From positions 1-59,114 of the forward strand of contig NZ_JAHLZE010000015.1 in the NCBI RefSeq assembly GCF_020148105.1: a stretch of DNA of 59,114 nt. Reading direction: 5' to 3'. Below, piece after piece: positions 26,681 through 36,260 of the stretch (positions are counted from its first letter, which is position 1; the number at the start of each line of letters is the position of its first letter). The DNA is from Methanobrevibacter sp. TMH8 (GTDB taxonomy: Archaea > Methanobacteriota > Methanobacteria > Methanobacteriales > Methanobacteriaceae). The notes below the pieces were generated by a model. The model was not told the origin of the DNA. It made no database searches and was given only the letters and a program-made list of their open reading frames with translations. The position numbers were made by a program, and so were the translations under genes.

Positions 26681-28141
26681 ATGGAAAATAATATTTCTAG
26701 CATTGAACCAAAAGAATTATGGAAAATCTTTTATGATATAATACAAATACCTAGGCCTTCAAAACATGAAACTAAAATAATAACTTTTATCAAGAATTTT
26801 GGAATAAGTTTAGGATTAGAAACTACTGTAGATAAAGTTGGAAATGTTATAATTAAAAAACCTCCTTCAAAAGGAATGGAAAATAGAAAAGGAATTATTC
26901 TGCAAGGACATATAGATATGGTCCCACAAAAATGTGTGGAAAGCAATCATGACTTTGAAAAAGATCCTATAAAACCAATCATTGATGGAGATTGGATCAG
27001 GGCAGATTGTACAACATTAGGAGCTGACAATGGTATTGGAATTGCAGCTGCAATGGCAATTCTTCAGTCAAATAATATATCCCATGGTCCAATTGAAGCT
27101 CTTTTTACAAGTGATGAAGAAACTGATATGACTGGAGCTAATGGATTAGAATCTGATGTTTTAGATGGGAAAATAATATTAAATTTAGATACTGAAGAGG
27201 AAGGATCTCTATTTATAGGTTCTGCAGGAGGATCTAATTTTAAAGCTATATTTAAATATTCAAAGAAAACAGCTGAAAAAGAAAATATTGCCTTTGAAAT
27301 AAAAGTATCTGGACTGATGGGAGGTCATAGTGGTGCAGATATACATCTTAATAGAGCTAATGCAATAAAAATATTAAGTCATATATTATGGAAAACCTTT
27401 TCAAAATGTAATATAGATATAAATTCAATCAATGGTGGATCAGCAGCTAATGTGATTCCTAGAGAAGCTTCTGCAATTATTACAATTAAAAAAGAAGAAT
27501 TTTCCAAATTCAAAGAATTATTTGATAAACTTAATAAAGATATAATAGCTAAATTCCCTGATGAAGTGAGTTTAAATATTAAATATGAAACATGTGATAT
27601 ACCTAAATATGTTTTAGATAATGAAACAAAATGGGGATTATTATCTTCACTATACTTCTGTCCTAATGGAGTTATAGCTATGAGTGAAAATATAGCTAAC
27701 TTAGTTGAAACTTCTAATAATCTAGCTATTGTTGAAACTCTCCATGATCAAATTATAGTTGAGTGCTTACTAAGAAGTTCAGTAGATTCAGCAAGAGTTG
27801 TTGTAGAAAATCTATTGAAAAATAATTTTATATTATCAAAAGGCGATACTAAGATTTATGGAGAATATCCTGGATGGGACCCTAATTTAGATTCTCAGAT
27901 ATTGGAAATAATGAAATCAACATATTTTGAAAAATTTGGAAAAGTTCCTGAAGTTAAAGCAATACATGCTGGTTTAGAATGTGGAGTATTAGGAGGAAAA
28001 TATCCAGATTTAGATATGATATCTTTTGGACCTACCATTAAGGATGCACATACTCCTCAAGAGAAGGTTAATATTAAATCTGTTGAAAAATTTTGGGAAT
28101 TATTAATAGAAACATTGGAAAATGCTCCAATACAAAAATAA
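26681..28141 (+). CDS. pepD: Aminoacyl-histidine dipeptidase (PepD-type, M20 family)
   Basis: 486 residues from ATG 26681, chosen because AAAGGTG lies 5-6 bases upstream. An alternative GTG at 26672 lies within that site. Metal and catalytic residues typical of M20 peptidases are visible: LQGHIDMVPQK, TTLGADNGIGIAAA, TSDEETDMTGA, LNLDTEEEG and the dimerisation part GLMGGHSGADIHLNRANA. The enzyme is a cytosolic zinc dipeptidase that cleaves Xaa-His dipeptides. It stands alone. Confidence 0.85.
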   Translation: MENNISSIEPKELWKIFYDIIQIPRPSKHETKIITFIKNFGISLGLETTVDKVGNVIIKKPPSKGMENRKGIILQGHIDMVPQKCVESNHDFEKDPIKPIIDGDWIRADCTTLGADNGIGIAAAMAILQSNNISHGPIEALFTSDEETDMTGANGLESDVLDGKIILNLDTEEEGSLFIGSAGGSNFKAIFKYSKKTAEKENIAFEIKVSGLMGGHSGADIHLNRANAIKILSHILWKTFSKCNIDINSINGGSAANVIPREASAIITIKKEEFSKFKELFDKLNKDIIAKFPDEVSLNIKYETCDIPKYVLDNETKWGLLSSLYFCPNGVIAMSENIANLVETSNNLAIVETLHDQIIVECLLRSSVDSARVVVENLLKNNFILSKGDTKIYGEYPGWDPNLDSQILEIMKSTYFEKFGKVPEVKAIHAGLECGVLGGKYPDLDMISFGPTIKDAHTPQEKVNIKSVEKFWELLIETLENAPIQK

Positions 28142-28304
28142 GAATTACATAATAACTTTATTAGACTGATTTGGAAACGATTTTAAGATTATTTTTTCAT
28201 AAGATTTAAATAATAAGCTGATTAAAGAAATACTTAAAAATAAAAAGATAATCTTTAATAATCTAATTATTTTAGAAATAATATAAATATAGGAGTAAAT
28301 TATA

Positions 28305-29042
28305 ATGAACACTTATCCAAAAACTGAAAAATATGAATCAAAATGGATTGAAGAAAATTGGATGGGACCTAATCCATTACAATTATTAGAAGAATTATGT
28401 AATAATATGAACTTATCCCCAGGTATGAAAGTTTTAGACATGGGATGTGGGAAAGGTCTGACTTCTATCTTTTTAGCTAAAGAATTTGATGTGACAGTAT
28501 TTGCCAATGATTTATGGATTGATCCAACTGAAAATCTTGAAAGGTTTAAAGAGGCAGGAGTGGATGATAAAGTATTTCCACTTAAAGCAGAAGCTCACGG
28601 CCTTCCATATGCTGAAGGATTTTTTGATGCAGCTATAGCTATTGACAGCTACCAATATTATGGTGCAGATGAGATTTATTTTCCGGTAACTTTTTCAAAG
28701 CTAGTGAAACAAGGAGGTCAATTTGGAATCGTTTGTCCAGGGTTAATGCAAGAATTTAAAAAGGGTTATCCTGAAACCCATGAATCATTTTGGTATGAAG
28801 ATATGTTTTCATTTCACAGTGCTGATTGGTGGAAAAATCTATGGGAAAAAACAGAGCTTGTTGATATTACCTCTTGTTATAATATTCCTGATGCAAAAAA
28901 AATATGGTATTCTTGGGCACATTGGGCAAGAGAAAATTTAGGATATTTAAAAGATGAAGTTGGCTTTGATGATATTGAATTTCTAGATGCAGATACAGAA
29001 GATCAAATAACATTACTTGCAATGACAGCAGTGAAAAAATAG
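28305..29042 (+). CDS. SAM-dependent methyltransferase
   Basis: 245 residues. Motif I VLDMGCGKGLTSIFLA (about 44-59), an acidic loop in VFANDLWIDP, and a later IAIDSYQYYG loop mark a class I methyltransferase. The rest is rich in Trp (SADWWKNLWEKTE, IWYSWAHWA). GGAG is ahead of the ATG. Substrate unknown; similar proteins occur in many methanogens and clostridia. Confidence 0.75.
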   Translation: MNTYPKTEKYESKWIEENWMGPNPLQLLEELCNNMNLSPGMKVLDMGCGKGLTSIFLAKEFDVTVFANDLWIDPTENLERFKEAGVDDKVFPLKAEAHGLPYAEGFFDAAIAIDSYQYYGADEIYFPVTFSKLVKQGGQFGIVCPGLMQEFKKGYPETHESFWYEDMFSFHSADWWKNLWEKTELVDITSCYNIPDAKKIWYSWAHWARENLGYLKDEVGFDDIEFLDADTEDQITLLAMTAVKK

Positions 29043-29391
29043 TTCAATTAAATCTTTATAAACCCAAACTGATATTACTATTTGGTTTTATATTATATTT
29101 TTTATTTTTTTATTTTTAGTATTATTTCTTTAAATAATACCCAAGTTATTTTTAATATAATTTTACTTATTTTAACAGCTATTTCTCTTTTTTCAGATTA
29201 TATAATAGATATTTATTATATATTTTTAACTATAGATTATATTCTTATTATTATTCTAATTTTATTAATTTTATTAGAAAAAATAATAAAATAATAAAAT
29301 AATTAAATAAATACCTATTTAAGGAAATACCGAAATAATTAAATAAGGAAAATTTTATAATATAAATTAATTATTTTAAAAAGGTGTTTAA

Positions 29392-29868
29392 ATGTCTAAG
29401 AAAAAAACTAGTTTTACATTAAACATAGATTTATTAAAAGATTTAAAGATGAAAGCTGTTGAATTAGGAACTAGTCAAACTAAATTACTTGAAAAATTCA
29501 TTAAACAAGGTTTAAAAAACAATGAAGAAGTTAATGGTTTCATTAATGATAATAGTGGAACTCTAATTATAGATAATATAAAACCTAACTTATTAAAAAA
29601 AATTAGTAAAATAGCTAAAAATGAAAAAATTACTGAAGAAGAAGCTATAAATGAATTACTTGAAAAAGCGATAGAAACAACTAATAATAAATGCTTTAAC
29701 GATAAAATAAATAAAATATCTGATTCAAATGATAAAATTATAATTCAATTACCTCGAAAAAGTGGAAAATCATTAGAAACTGAAGAAATAATAGGAATAT
29801 TTGAAGCTAAAGAACCTTTTGATAGTGTTGAAGAGATTAAGAAAATGGAAAGTGGGGAAGATATTTGA
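29392..29868 (+). CDS. VapB-type antitoxin with extended ribbon-helix-helix arrangement
   Basis: 158 residues. The start (KTSFTLNIDLLKDLKMKAVELGTSQTKLLEKFIKQGL) is a ribbon-helix-helix DNA-binding unit. A second similar unit follows from about 60 (GTLIIDNIKPNLLKKISKIAKNEKITEEEAINELLEKAI). The C-terminal part (about 115-158) is acidic and would bind and block the toxin. AAAAGGTG lies ahead of the ATG. It overlaps the toxin gene by four bases, the classic antitoxin-first order. Confidence 0.8.
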   Translation: MSKKKTSFTLNIDLLKDLKMKAVELGTSQTKLLEKFIKQGLKNNEEVNGFINDNSGTLIIDNIKPNLLKKISKIAKNEKITEEEAINELLEKAIETTNNKCFNDKINKISDSNDKIIIQLPRKSGKSLETEEIIGIFEAKEPFDSVEEIKKMESGEDI

Positions 29869-30251
29869 TATTTCTTGATACAGCCTATATTGTTGGTTTA
29901 TTTGTAAAAAATGATCAATGGCATGAAAAAGCCAAAGAAAAAGAATTTTACACACGAAATAAAGAAAAATTTATTTCAATATTGATTTTAAGTGAAACTA
30001 TAACATTAATTAACAAAAAATTAGGATCTAAATCTGCAAAAATTGTTTATGAATATATTCTAGATAATTTTATAATAATAAGACCTAATCAAGAAATTTA
30101 TGACAAAGCTATAGAAATATTAGTAAAATACAATAATTTATCACTTGCAGACAGTGTAACTATCCAATTAATGAATGATTTAAATATATATGAAATAATA
30201 AGTTTTGATTCTGACTTTGATAATAAAGAAAATATAGTAAAAATTTCATGA
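29865..30251 (+). CDS. vapC: VapC-type PIN-domain toxin
   Basis: 128 residues from a TTG that overlaps the antitoxin stop (TTGA). AGTGGGGAAG is the ribosome binding site. PIN-domain acidic residues are D5 (IFLDTAY), E44 (LSETITL), D96 (LADSVTIQ) and D115/D117 (FDSDFD). VapC toxins cleave specific RNAs such as initiator tRNA or rRNA. Paired with the antitoxin at 29392. Confidence 0.85.
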   Translation: MIFLDTAYIVGLFVKNDQWHEKAKEKEFYTRNKEKFISILILSETITLINKKLGSKSAKIVYEYILDNFIIIRPNQEIYDKAIEILVKYNNLSLADSVTIQLMNDLNIYEIISFDSDFDNKENIVKIS

Positions 30252-30361
30252 ATTAAAATTATTATAAAAACAGTATTATTATTAAAACTAATTTTGGAAT
30301 ATAATTAAAGAGTTAATAGTTTTATTTTATAAATAAACATTTTAAAGAACTAAGTGATATT

Positions 30362-30640
30362 ATGACTATTAGAATTGAAAATATAAAACCAGAAATATTA
30401 AAAAAAATTAGTCAAATAGCTAAAGATGAAAATATAACTGAAGAAGAAGCTATAATCGAAATACTAGAAAAAGGAATAGAATCCATGTCAAAAATTAAAA
30501 TACCAGAACATTTAATAGCTAACAAAGATACTTATAATCCAGATCATGAAAGAATTATGAGTTATTCAGGTATAATTGAAACAGATGAACCTGTTGATGT
30601 TACTAAAGCTATAAGAGAAGTAAGAAATAAAGAATATTGA
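30362..30640 (+). CDS. Orphan VapB-like antitoxin
   Basis: 92 residues. The region MTIRIENIKPEILKKISQIAK through EEAIIEILEKGIE closely resembles the second half of the VapB at 29392. The acidic C-terminus (GIIETDEPVDVTKAIREV) resembles its toxin-binding end. No toxin gene follows, only the remnant at 30643. It could still neutralise the neighbouring VapC or regulate its promoter. Confidence 0.7.
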   Translation: MTIRIENIKPEILKKISQIAKDENITEEEAIIEILEKGIESMSKIKIPEHLIANKDTYNPDHERIMSYSGIIETDEPVDVTKAIREVRNKEY

Positions 30641-30642
30641 TT

Positions 30643-30660
30643 ATGGTATTTTTAGAGTAA
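30643..30660 (+). pseudogene. Remnant of a VapC start codon region
   Basis: ATG GTA TTT TTA GAG TAA gives MVFLE then stop. It sits exactly where a VapC would start after the orphan antitoxin (compare MIFLDT of the intact toxin). The DNA after it shows no PIN-domain pieces. The toxin body appears to have been lost. The evidence is short, so this is tentative. Confidence 0.35.
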
Positions 30661-30802
30661 CTGAGGAAAATCAAAATTTTAAGCCTTTGATCTTAAGATT
30701 GAGTTTTTTATAAAAAATTTAATAATTTGTTTAAATAAATGATTTATTATATAAATTAAAAGATGAGAATATTTTAAAAGATATTAATAAGTTGTGATAA
30801 TA

Positions 30803-31408
30803 ATGAAACAAATAATTAGCTTTTTAGAGAATAATGTTTTATCTAAACCATTATTTACTGATGAATTATTGTATAAACTTGATGATGGTAAACTTCAAGG
30901 AGTTTATTCTGATCAAATTACCTTTTCGAATTTAAAATATAATAGCTATGGCTTTAATTTTGATATGTTTGTTTTAGCTAATGAAAAAATATATGAATTA
31001 AATGAAATTGGAGAAAAAGTAAATATAAGAAAGGATTTTAGTGGAGTAGCATTATTTAGATATGAACTAGCTAAACGTCATAGTAGTAATGAGATAACTG
31101 GGACAATGCGATTTATCTCTGGAACTTTAAATAATCCCCCTGCTGAAGCTATTGTTAATTGTGTTTATGATATAAAATTTGAAAACAATAGTCTTTCTTG
31201 GTTTGAAAAACAAGGTTTATATCGTGACCAACCAAGTAAAGATGATAAATATACAGCAACATCTTTTGATGCTGAGAATCGTATTTATATTGAGAATAAT
31301 AAAGTTCATTTTAAATATACTGGAAAAGTCTATGATGTTGATACTCAAACATTTGAAAAATCTGAATCTAATGCAGAATATCCTCATTTTTTATCAAAAG
31401 AAAGATAA
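30803..31408 (+). CDS. Conserved-looking protein of unknown function
   Basis: 201 residues from ATG 30803, preceded by GTGAT; an in-frame GTG at 30794 overlaps that site. The sequence is soluble, mixed alpha/beta, with no signal peptide and a single Cys (in IVNCVYD). Motifs such as DGKLQGVYSDQITFSNLKYNSYGF and GTMRFISGTLNNPP do not belong to a family I can name. No partner gene. Confidence 0.6.
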   Translation: MKQIISFLENNVLSKPLFTDELLYKLDDGKLQGVYSDQITFSNLKYNSYGFNFDMFVLANEKIYELNEIGEKVNIRKDFSGVALFRYELAKRHSSNEITGTMRFISGTLNNPPAEAIVNCVYDIKFENNSLSWFEKQGLYRDQPSKDDKYTATSFDAENRIYIENNKVHFKYTGKVYDVDTQTFEKSESNAEYPHFLSKER

Positions 31409-31621
31409 GAATTTTTTTTATCTTATATTAAGAATATTAAAATTAAAATTCCTAGCTAAATCCTAATATTAGATAATTATAAAAATTGTTTAATAAATAT
31501 ATAATAAATAAAGACATTGTATTATAAATTATTATGAATAATAAAAATATTTATAATTATTATTTCAAATATTATATTAATAAATATATTATTAATAAAA
31601 AAAATATAATAAGGAATATCC

Positions 31622-32749
31622 ATGAAATTCAAGGTCTTTAAATCTATAGCCATAATAGCTATAGCTGCATGCTTTTTGATTGTCTTTATAGCCCCCAATG
31701 AAGTTTATGGAATGGAAAAAACTTCTTTAAAATCACCAACACAGCTAAAAGCAGAAAAATATAGTACTTCGGCCATAGACCTCTCTTGGAAAAAGGCTGA
31801 GGGAGCTAATGGTTATATCATTTATAAATATAATCCAAAATACAAGAAATACTATAAAATTAAGATCATAAAAAATTCTAATATTGTAAAATGGAGGAAT
31901 AAAAAACTTTCACCAGGAAAAACATATGGTTACAAAATAAAATCCTATAAATTATCTAAAAATAATGTAAAATATAGCAAACCCAGTTTATTAGCTACTG
32001 CAAAGACTTTCAAACATGAGTATGGAGTATTTATTGGATTAAACAGAAACAATATTAATAAATTATACAATTATAAAACTGTTGTAATTGATGCCGAGTA
32101 TTTTACTAGTAAAGATATTAAAAAACTACATAATAATAATCAAAAAGTTTATTCATATCTTAACATTGGATCTATTGAGAAATTTAGGTCTTATTATAAC
32201 ACCTATAAAAATATTACTTTAGGAAAGTATCAAAATTGGGACGATGAAAGATGGATTAATGTTTCTAATAAAGATTGGCAAAGTTTCATAGTAAATAAAA
32301 CAGCTAAAACTTATTTAAATAAAGGAGTAGATGGCTTCTTCGTTGATAATTGTGATGTTTACTATCTTTATAAAAATGAAGGAATTTTCAAGGGTCTTAC
32401 AAATATACTAAAATCAATAAAATCATTAAATACAAAAATCATAATAAATGGTGGAGACACTTTTATTAAAGAATATTTAAAAAGACAAAAGAGTTCTCAA
32501 TCAATTTTTGATGGAATAAACCAAGAAACTGTTTTTACAACTATTAATTTTTCTAAAAATACATTTGGAAAATCTGATTATAGTACAAGAACTTATTATA
32601 TCTCTTATTTTAAGAAATTAATAAAAAATAATAAGAAAATATTTCTTTTAGAGTATACTACTGATACTAATTTTATGAAAAAAATAATTATTTATTGTAA
32701 AAAGAAAGGTTGGTATTATTATATTTCTAAATCTATTGAATTGAATTAA
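31622..32749 (+). CDS. Secreted GH114-like glycoside hydrolase with fibronectin III domain
   Basis: 375 residues. A signal peptide or N-terminal anchor (SIAIIAIAACFLIVFIA) is followed by a fibronectin type III domain (about 38-130, with IDLSWKKAEGANGYIIYK). Then comes a TIM-barrel domain related to endo-alpha-1,4-polygalactosaminidases of GH114: VVIDAEYF, KVYSYLNIGSIEKFRSYY, WDDERWINVS, GVDGFFVDNCDVY, IIINGG and NQETVF. It is probably exported and acts on a galactosamine-containing polymer. Pseudomurein and surface glycans of these archaea contain such sugars, so cell-wall turnover is possible. Start has AAGGA ahead of it. Confidence 0.75.
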   Translation: MKFKVFKSIAIIAIAACFLIVFIAPNEVYGMEKTSLKSPTQLKAEKYSTSAIDLSWKKAEGANGYIIYKYNPKYKKYYKIKIIKNSNIVKWRNKKLSPGKTYGYKIKSYKLSKNNVKYSKPSLLATAKTFKHEYGVFIGLNRNNINKLYNYKTVVIDAEYFTSKDIKKLHNNNQKVYSYLNIGSIEKFRSYYNTYKNITLGKYQNWDDERWINVSNKDWQSFIVNKTAKTYLNKGVDGFFVDNCDVYYLYKNEGIFKGLTNILKSIKSLNTKIIINGGDTFIKEYLKRQKSSQSIFDGINQETVFTTINFSKNTFGKSDYSTRTYYISYFKKLIKNNKKIFLLEYTTDTNFMKKIIIYCKKKGWYYYISKSIELN

Positions 32750-32991
32750 TTATAGGCAATATTAAGAATAAATTTCAACATCAATCCTAAAAATCAACAC
32801 ATTTTAACTTTATTTTATCCTAGAAAAAAATTATTAAAAATTAATAGTTAGCTTTATTTTGTAAAAAAGCAAAATAATAATAAATAAATACAATATTACT
32901 AAAAGTTATTAATAATGAACTATTACAAAGAATAAAAGATTAAAAAATTCAAGCCATAAAAGACAGTAAAAATCCACAAAGAGGTTAATTT

Positions 32992-33432
32992 ATGAAAAAA
33001 TCATATTGGGTAATATTAATAGTTGTATTAATATTTCTCGCATTTTTAGTTATTGCAAATACAGCTAACAATACAAATAATGAAGGAAATATTCTGAATT
33101 TAATGAATAACAAAGAAGAATTCGTTGTAGAAAACATAACAACAAGTGTTAATAAAAATAATAATACAAATTTTTATGATGTAATTATTGATGGAGTTGT
33201 TATACCTCAAAAAGACTCTAAAGACTTCTATGTTAATGTCACATTCTATGATAAAAATGGGAAAAAATTCGAAAAGCATTATGAGGCATTTAATGAAACA
33301 GAAGCAATTGCTTTCCATGAGTATGGTTTTAGATTATTAACTGAAGAAAAATCAAAACCTTATAAAATGATTATAGACATATATAGTGGAAACAATACCA
33401 CATCTCAGTTTACAAAAGAAATTATATTGTAA
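32992..33432 (+). CDS. Membrane-anchored extracytoplasmic protein of unknown function
   Basis: 146 residues. One N-terminal helix (about 5-24, VILIVVLIFLAFLVIA) is followed by an Asn-rich linker and a beta-rich domain (NFYDVIIDGVVIPQKDSKDFYVNVTFYDKNGKKF). The domain resembles small FxLYD-like extracellular modules, but I am not sure of the family. AGAGGTTAA lies ahead of the ATG. Many Asn residues in N-x-T/S context may be glycosylated. Confidence 0.6.
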   Translation: MKKSYWVILIVVLIFLAFLVIANTANNTNNEGNILNLMNNKEEFVVENITTSVNKNNNTNFYDVIIDGVVIPQKDSKDFYVNVTFYDKNGKKFEKHYEAFNETEAIAFHEYGFRLLTEEKSKPYKMIIDIYSGNNTTSQFTKEIIL

Positions 33433-33821
33433 TAAAATATAGGTTAATAAAAATACTTTACTTCATAATTTTTATATTAATTTCTATTTTTACTTTATTT
33501 TTTACCCTTTATTTTTTAATTAATTATTTTAATTTTTATTATTATGATATTTGAATATCAGCCATTTTTTTTACTAAATAAATGATCTATTCTATAGTAA
33601 ATTGAAAAAAATGATAAAATAGTCATATAATGACTATGATAAATCATTAAGCTCAAATCAGCATATTAAATTTTTAAATAATTAAAATACTTCTCACTAG
33701 CTCTAAGAAAAATCTCAAATATTTAATAAAACATAAAATTATCAAGGTGTTAAAACAAATATTAGCAAAACAAAACATGAGATTAAACAAGTAGTCCATA
33801 AAATAAAAAGGAAGTATTTAA
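33433..33821. other. Spacer ahead of the BRO-type gene
   Basis: 389 AT-rich bases. T-rich terminator tracts at 33465-33540 end the previous gene. No further element recognised. Confidence 0.4.
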
Positions 33822-34703
33822 ATGCCAAACAAAAACAGCATAAAATTATTTGAAGATAGAGAAATACGAGCAGTATGGGACGAAGATAAAGAAGAATGGT
33901 TTTTTTCAGTCATCGATGTTGTAGGAGTATTGAGTGAATCAAAAAGACCTAAAAAATACTGGAGCGACTTAAAAACAAAGTTAAAAAAAGAAGGTAGCCA
34001 AGCGTCCGAAAATATCGGACGGTTAAAAATGCATTCATCAGACGGTAAAATGCGATTAACAGATGTAGCTGACAGCGAACAAATATTAAGAATCATTCAA
34101 TCCATACCTTCACCAAATGCAGAACCATTTAAACGTTGGCTTGCAGAAATAGGAAAAGAAAGACTTGATGAAATAGCGGATCCCCAATTAGCTATTGAAA
34201 GGGCTATAAGCAACTACAGGAAAAAAGGATATTCTGAAGAATGGATAACACAAAGACTAAAAACAACAGAATTTCGAAAAGATCTAACAGCTGAATGGAA
34301 CAGATCAGGAGTCGAAGAAGGTTTAGAATATGCACTACTCAGCGATGAAATTAGCAAAGCATGGTCTGGAATGACAACAAAAGAATACAAAAAATTTAAA
34401 GATGTCAGAAAAGAAAACCTTAGAGATAATATGAGTAATATTGAATTAGTTCTTAATATGTTAGCTGAGGCAAGTACAACAGAGACTTTGCAAAATCTTC
34501 GATTTTGCAATGTTAGAAAATCTTCGATTTTCTAAATATCTAAGAGTGTTAATCCTCAGGGTTTTGAAGAAAGTAAAGAAGTAGCACGTGATGGTGGAAA
34601 TATTGCTGGAGATGCTCGTAAGAACCTAGAAAAAAGAAGTGGTAGAAAAGTAATAACACGAAATAATGCTAAAAACCCAAAACTACTTGATGATACATTA
34701 TAA
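33822..34703 (+). pseudogene. BRO-N domain protein gene interrupted by a 51-bp insert
   Basis: The N-terminal half (IRAVWDEDKEEWFFSVIDVVGVL, KYWSDLKTKLKKEGSQASENIGRL, LRIIQSIPSPNAEPFKRWLAEIG) is a BRO-N domain, found in phage antirepressors and related chromosomal proteins. The frame runs to a TAA at 34533-34535, inside the insert. Directly after the insert the same frame continues (ISKSVNPQGFEESKEVARDGGN and so on) to a TAA at 34701. Without the 51 bases the gene would encode about 276 residues, a usual length. The truncated 237-residue protein may still be made, and may keep its DNA-binding part. Confidence 0.75.
34485..34535. mobile_element. 51-bp insert made of two tandem hairpins
   Basis: The insert lies cleanly between a Glu codon and the ATA-TCT-AAG continuation of the BRO frame. 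It has two near-identical palindromes: GCAAAATC-TTC-GATTTTGC (8-bp arms) and TAGAAAATC-TTC-GATTTTCTA (9-bp arms), separated by AATGT or similar. Both share the core AAAATCTTCGATTTT. It has the look of a REP-like or miniature palindromic element. I saw no other copy in the window. No clear target-site duplication is visible. Confidence 0.65.
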
Positions 34704-35084
34704 GATGTTTTTAGATTTTAGATTTTCTTATTAATAGTTATATTGAAATTATTGAAGAAGACAACTAATATATCCAAATTTTTCTAAATGGAATTGTTTG
34801 ATGTCTTATTTTTTCATAAAGATAGTTTTTTGATTATGTCATGATCTTTTAATTCATATATTTTTAGTATATCTATTAATATCTACATAATATTTTCCAT
34901 GAAGCTAAGTATAAAAATTATTATTGATTTTGATATAATAGATAGATTAATAATTGAATTTTAACACAATAAAGTTAAATATAATGTAAAATAAATTATC
35001 TCTAGATTTAATGCAAAAATGGTATTTTTACATTCATTAAATAATATGTATACAAATTAATAAATCTGTGTATTGGTTGTAAAC
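34704..35084. other. Spacer between the BRO-type pseudogene and an acyltransferase gene
   Basis: 381 bases, AT-rich; no gene, repeat or clear operator recognised. Confidence 0.4.
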
Positions 35085-36140
35085 ATGAGAAAATATTATT
35101 TAGATACTTTAAGACTTGTAACAATTTTTTTAGTAATTATTTTACATATTTTTTTAATTTATTCTACTTTTCCTTATTATATAAAAGAAGGAAGTAATTA
35201 TTTTTTAAATTATGTTATTATGTTTTTTTTAGTTTGGTTAATGCCTTTATTATTTGCTATTGCAGGGATAACATCATTTTATGCATTGAAAAAAAGAAGT
35301 TTTACTGAATATTTTAAAGAAAGAGTTCAAAGATTACTTATTCCTTTTATTTCAGCAATGATTTTATTAAATCCTATTTTATCATATTTTGGAATGAAAT
35401 TTCATGAAAATCTTCCAATTAGTTATTTTAATTATTATTTAGTTCCCTTTACTAAAATTACTGACTTAACTGGTTATGATGGAGGGTTAACACTTGGACC
35501 AGCATGGTTTATTTTATTTTTATTTATAGTCTCATGTTTAGCTATACCAATCATTAAATTACTAAAAGACAGGGTTGATTTTACTAATAAAAAATTTTCA
35601 CTTCCTTCAATAATTCTTTTAGGACTTATTCCGGTTGTTTTATATCCAATTTTAAGTAGTGGTGAAGGTAAGAGTATTGGTATGTCTCTTGGTTTCTTTT
35701 TGTTAGGGTATTTTGTTTTATCAAATGATCATGTTATGGAAAAACTTGAAAAAAATAAAATTCTATTGGGAATTTTAACATTGATATTAACAATTATATT
35801 TATTGTAGGAAATTTATCATTTAGTACTGTTTTCGTTCCTATAATTTTTTATTATCAAGCATTTTATGGATGGATATGTATTCTTTTATTATTAGTTTTA
35901 GGTAAAATCTTTTTAAATAAAACTAGCAATTTAATACAATATTTGTCAGAATCCTCTTTTAGTATATACATTTTCCATGAATCAATACTTGTTGCAGTTG
36001 GATTTTATATAATACAAATAATACCTAATATTTATGTACAAATGATTTTAATTTTAATATTGACTATATCTCTATCACTTGGATTATATATATTGTGTAA
36101 GAAGTTTAAAGTTACTAGATTCATTTTTGGAATCAAATAA
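35085..36140 (+). CDS. Acyltransferase-3 family membrane protein
   Basis: 351 residues from ATG 35085; an in-frame TTG lies 12 bases upstream but no strong ribosome binding site favours it. The start RKYYLDTLRLVTIFLVIILHIF has the family's conserved Asp-x-x-R and His in the first helix. About ten membrane helices follow. The loop with PAWFILFLFIVS and the late SESSFSIYIFHESIL are family hallmarks. Such enzymes transfer acyl groups (for example acetyl) to sugars of surface polymers. A second member is at 39100. Confidence 0.8.
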   Translation: MRKYYLDTLRLVTIFLVIILHIFLIYSTFPYYIKEGSNYFLNYVIMFFLVWLMPLLFAIAGITSFYALKKRSFTEYFKERVQRLLIPFISAMILLNPILSYFGMKFHENLPISYFNYYLVPFTKITDLTGYDGGLTLGPAWFILFLFIVSCLAIPIIKLLKDRVDFTNKKFSLPSIILLGLIPVVLYPILSSGEGKSIGMSLGFFLLGYFVLSNDHVMEKLEKNKILLGILTLILTIIFIVGNLSFSTVFVPIIFYYQAFYGWICILLLLVLGKIFLNKTSNLIQYLSESSFSIYIFHESILVAVGFYIIQIIPNIYVQMILILILTISLSLGLYILCKKFKVTRFIFGIK

Positions 36141-36260
36141 AGTTTTATAATGTAAAATAAAAATCAAATTTAAAAAATTAGACATTTTAAAACCCTATTT
36201 TTATTATTTAAATTAATAAAAATTAAATAGTTTTATTTTAAATAATTTTAAAATAAAAAA

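Noticed and set aside
29082-29294. 70-codon hydrophobic open frame with TTG start after the methyltransferase gene
   Set aside because: Could be a tiny membrane protein, but it has no ribosome binding site and its Ile/Leu/Tyr-only composition is what AT-rich spacer gives by chance.
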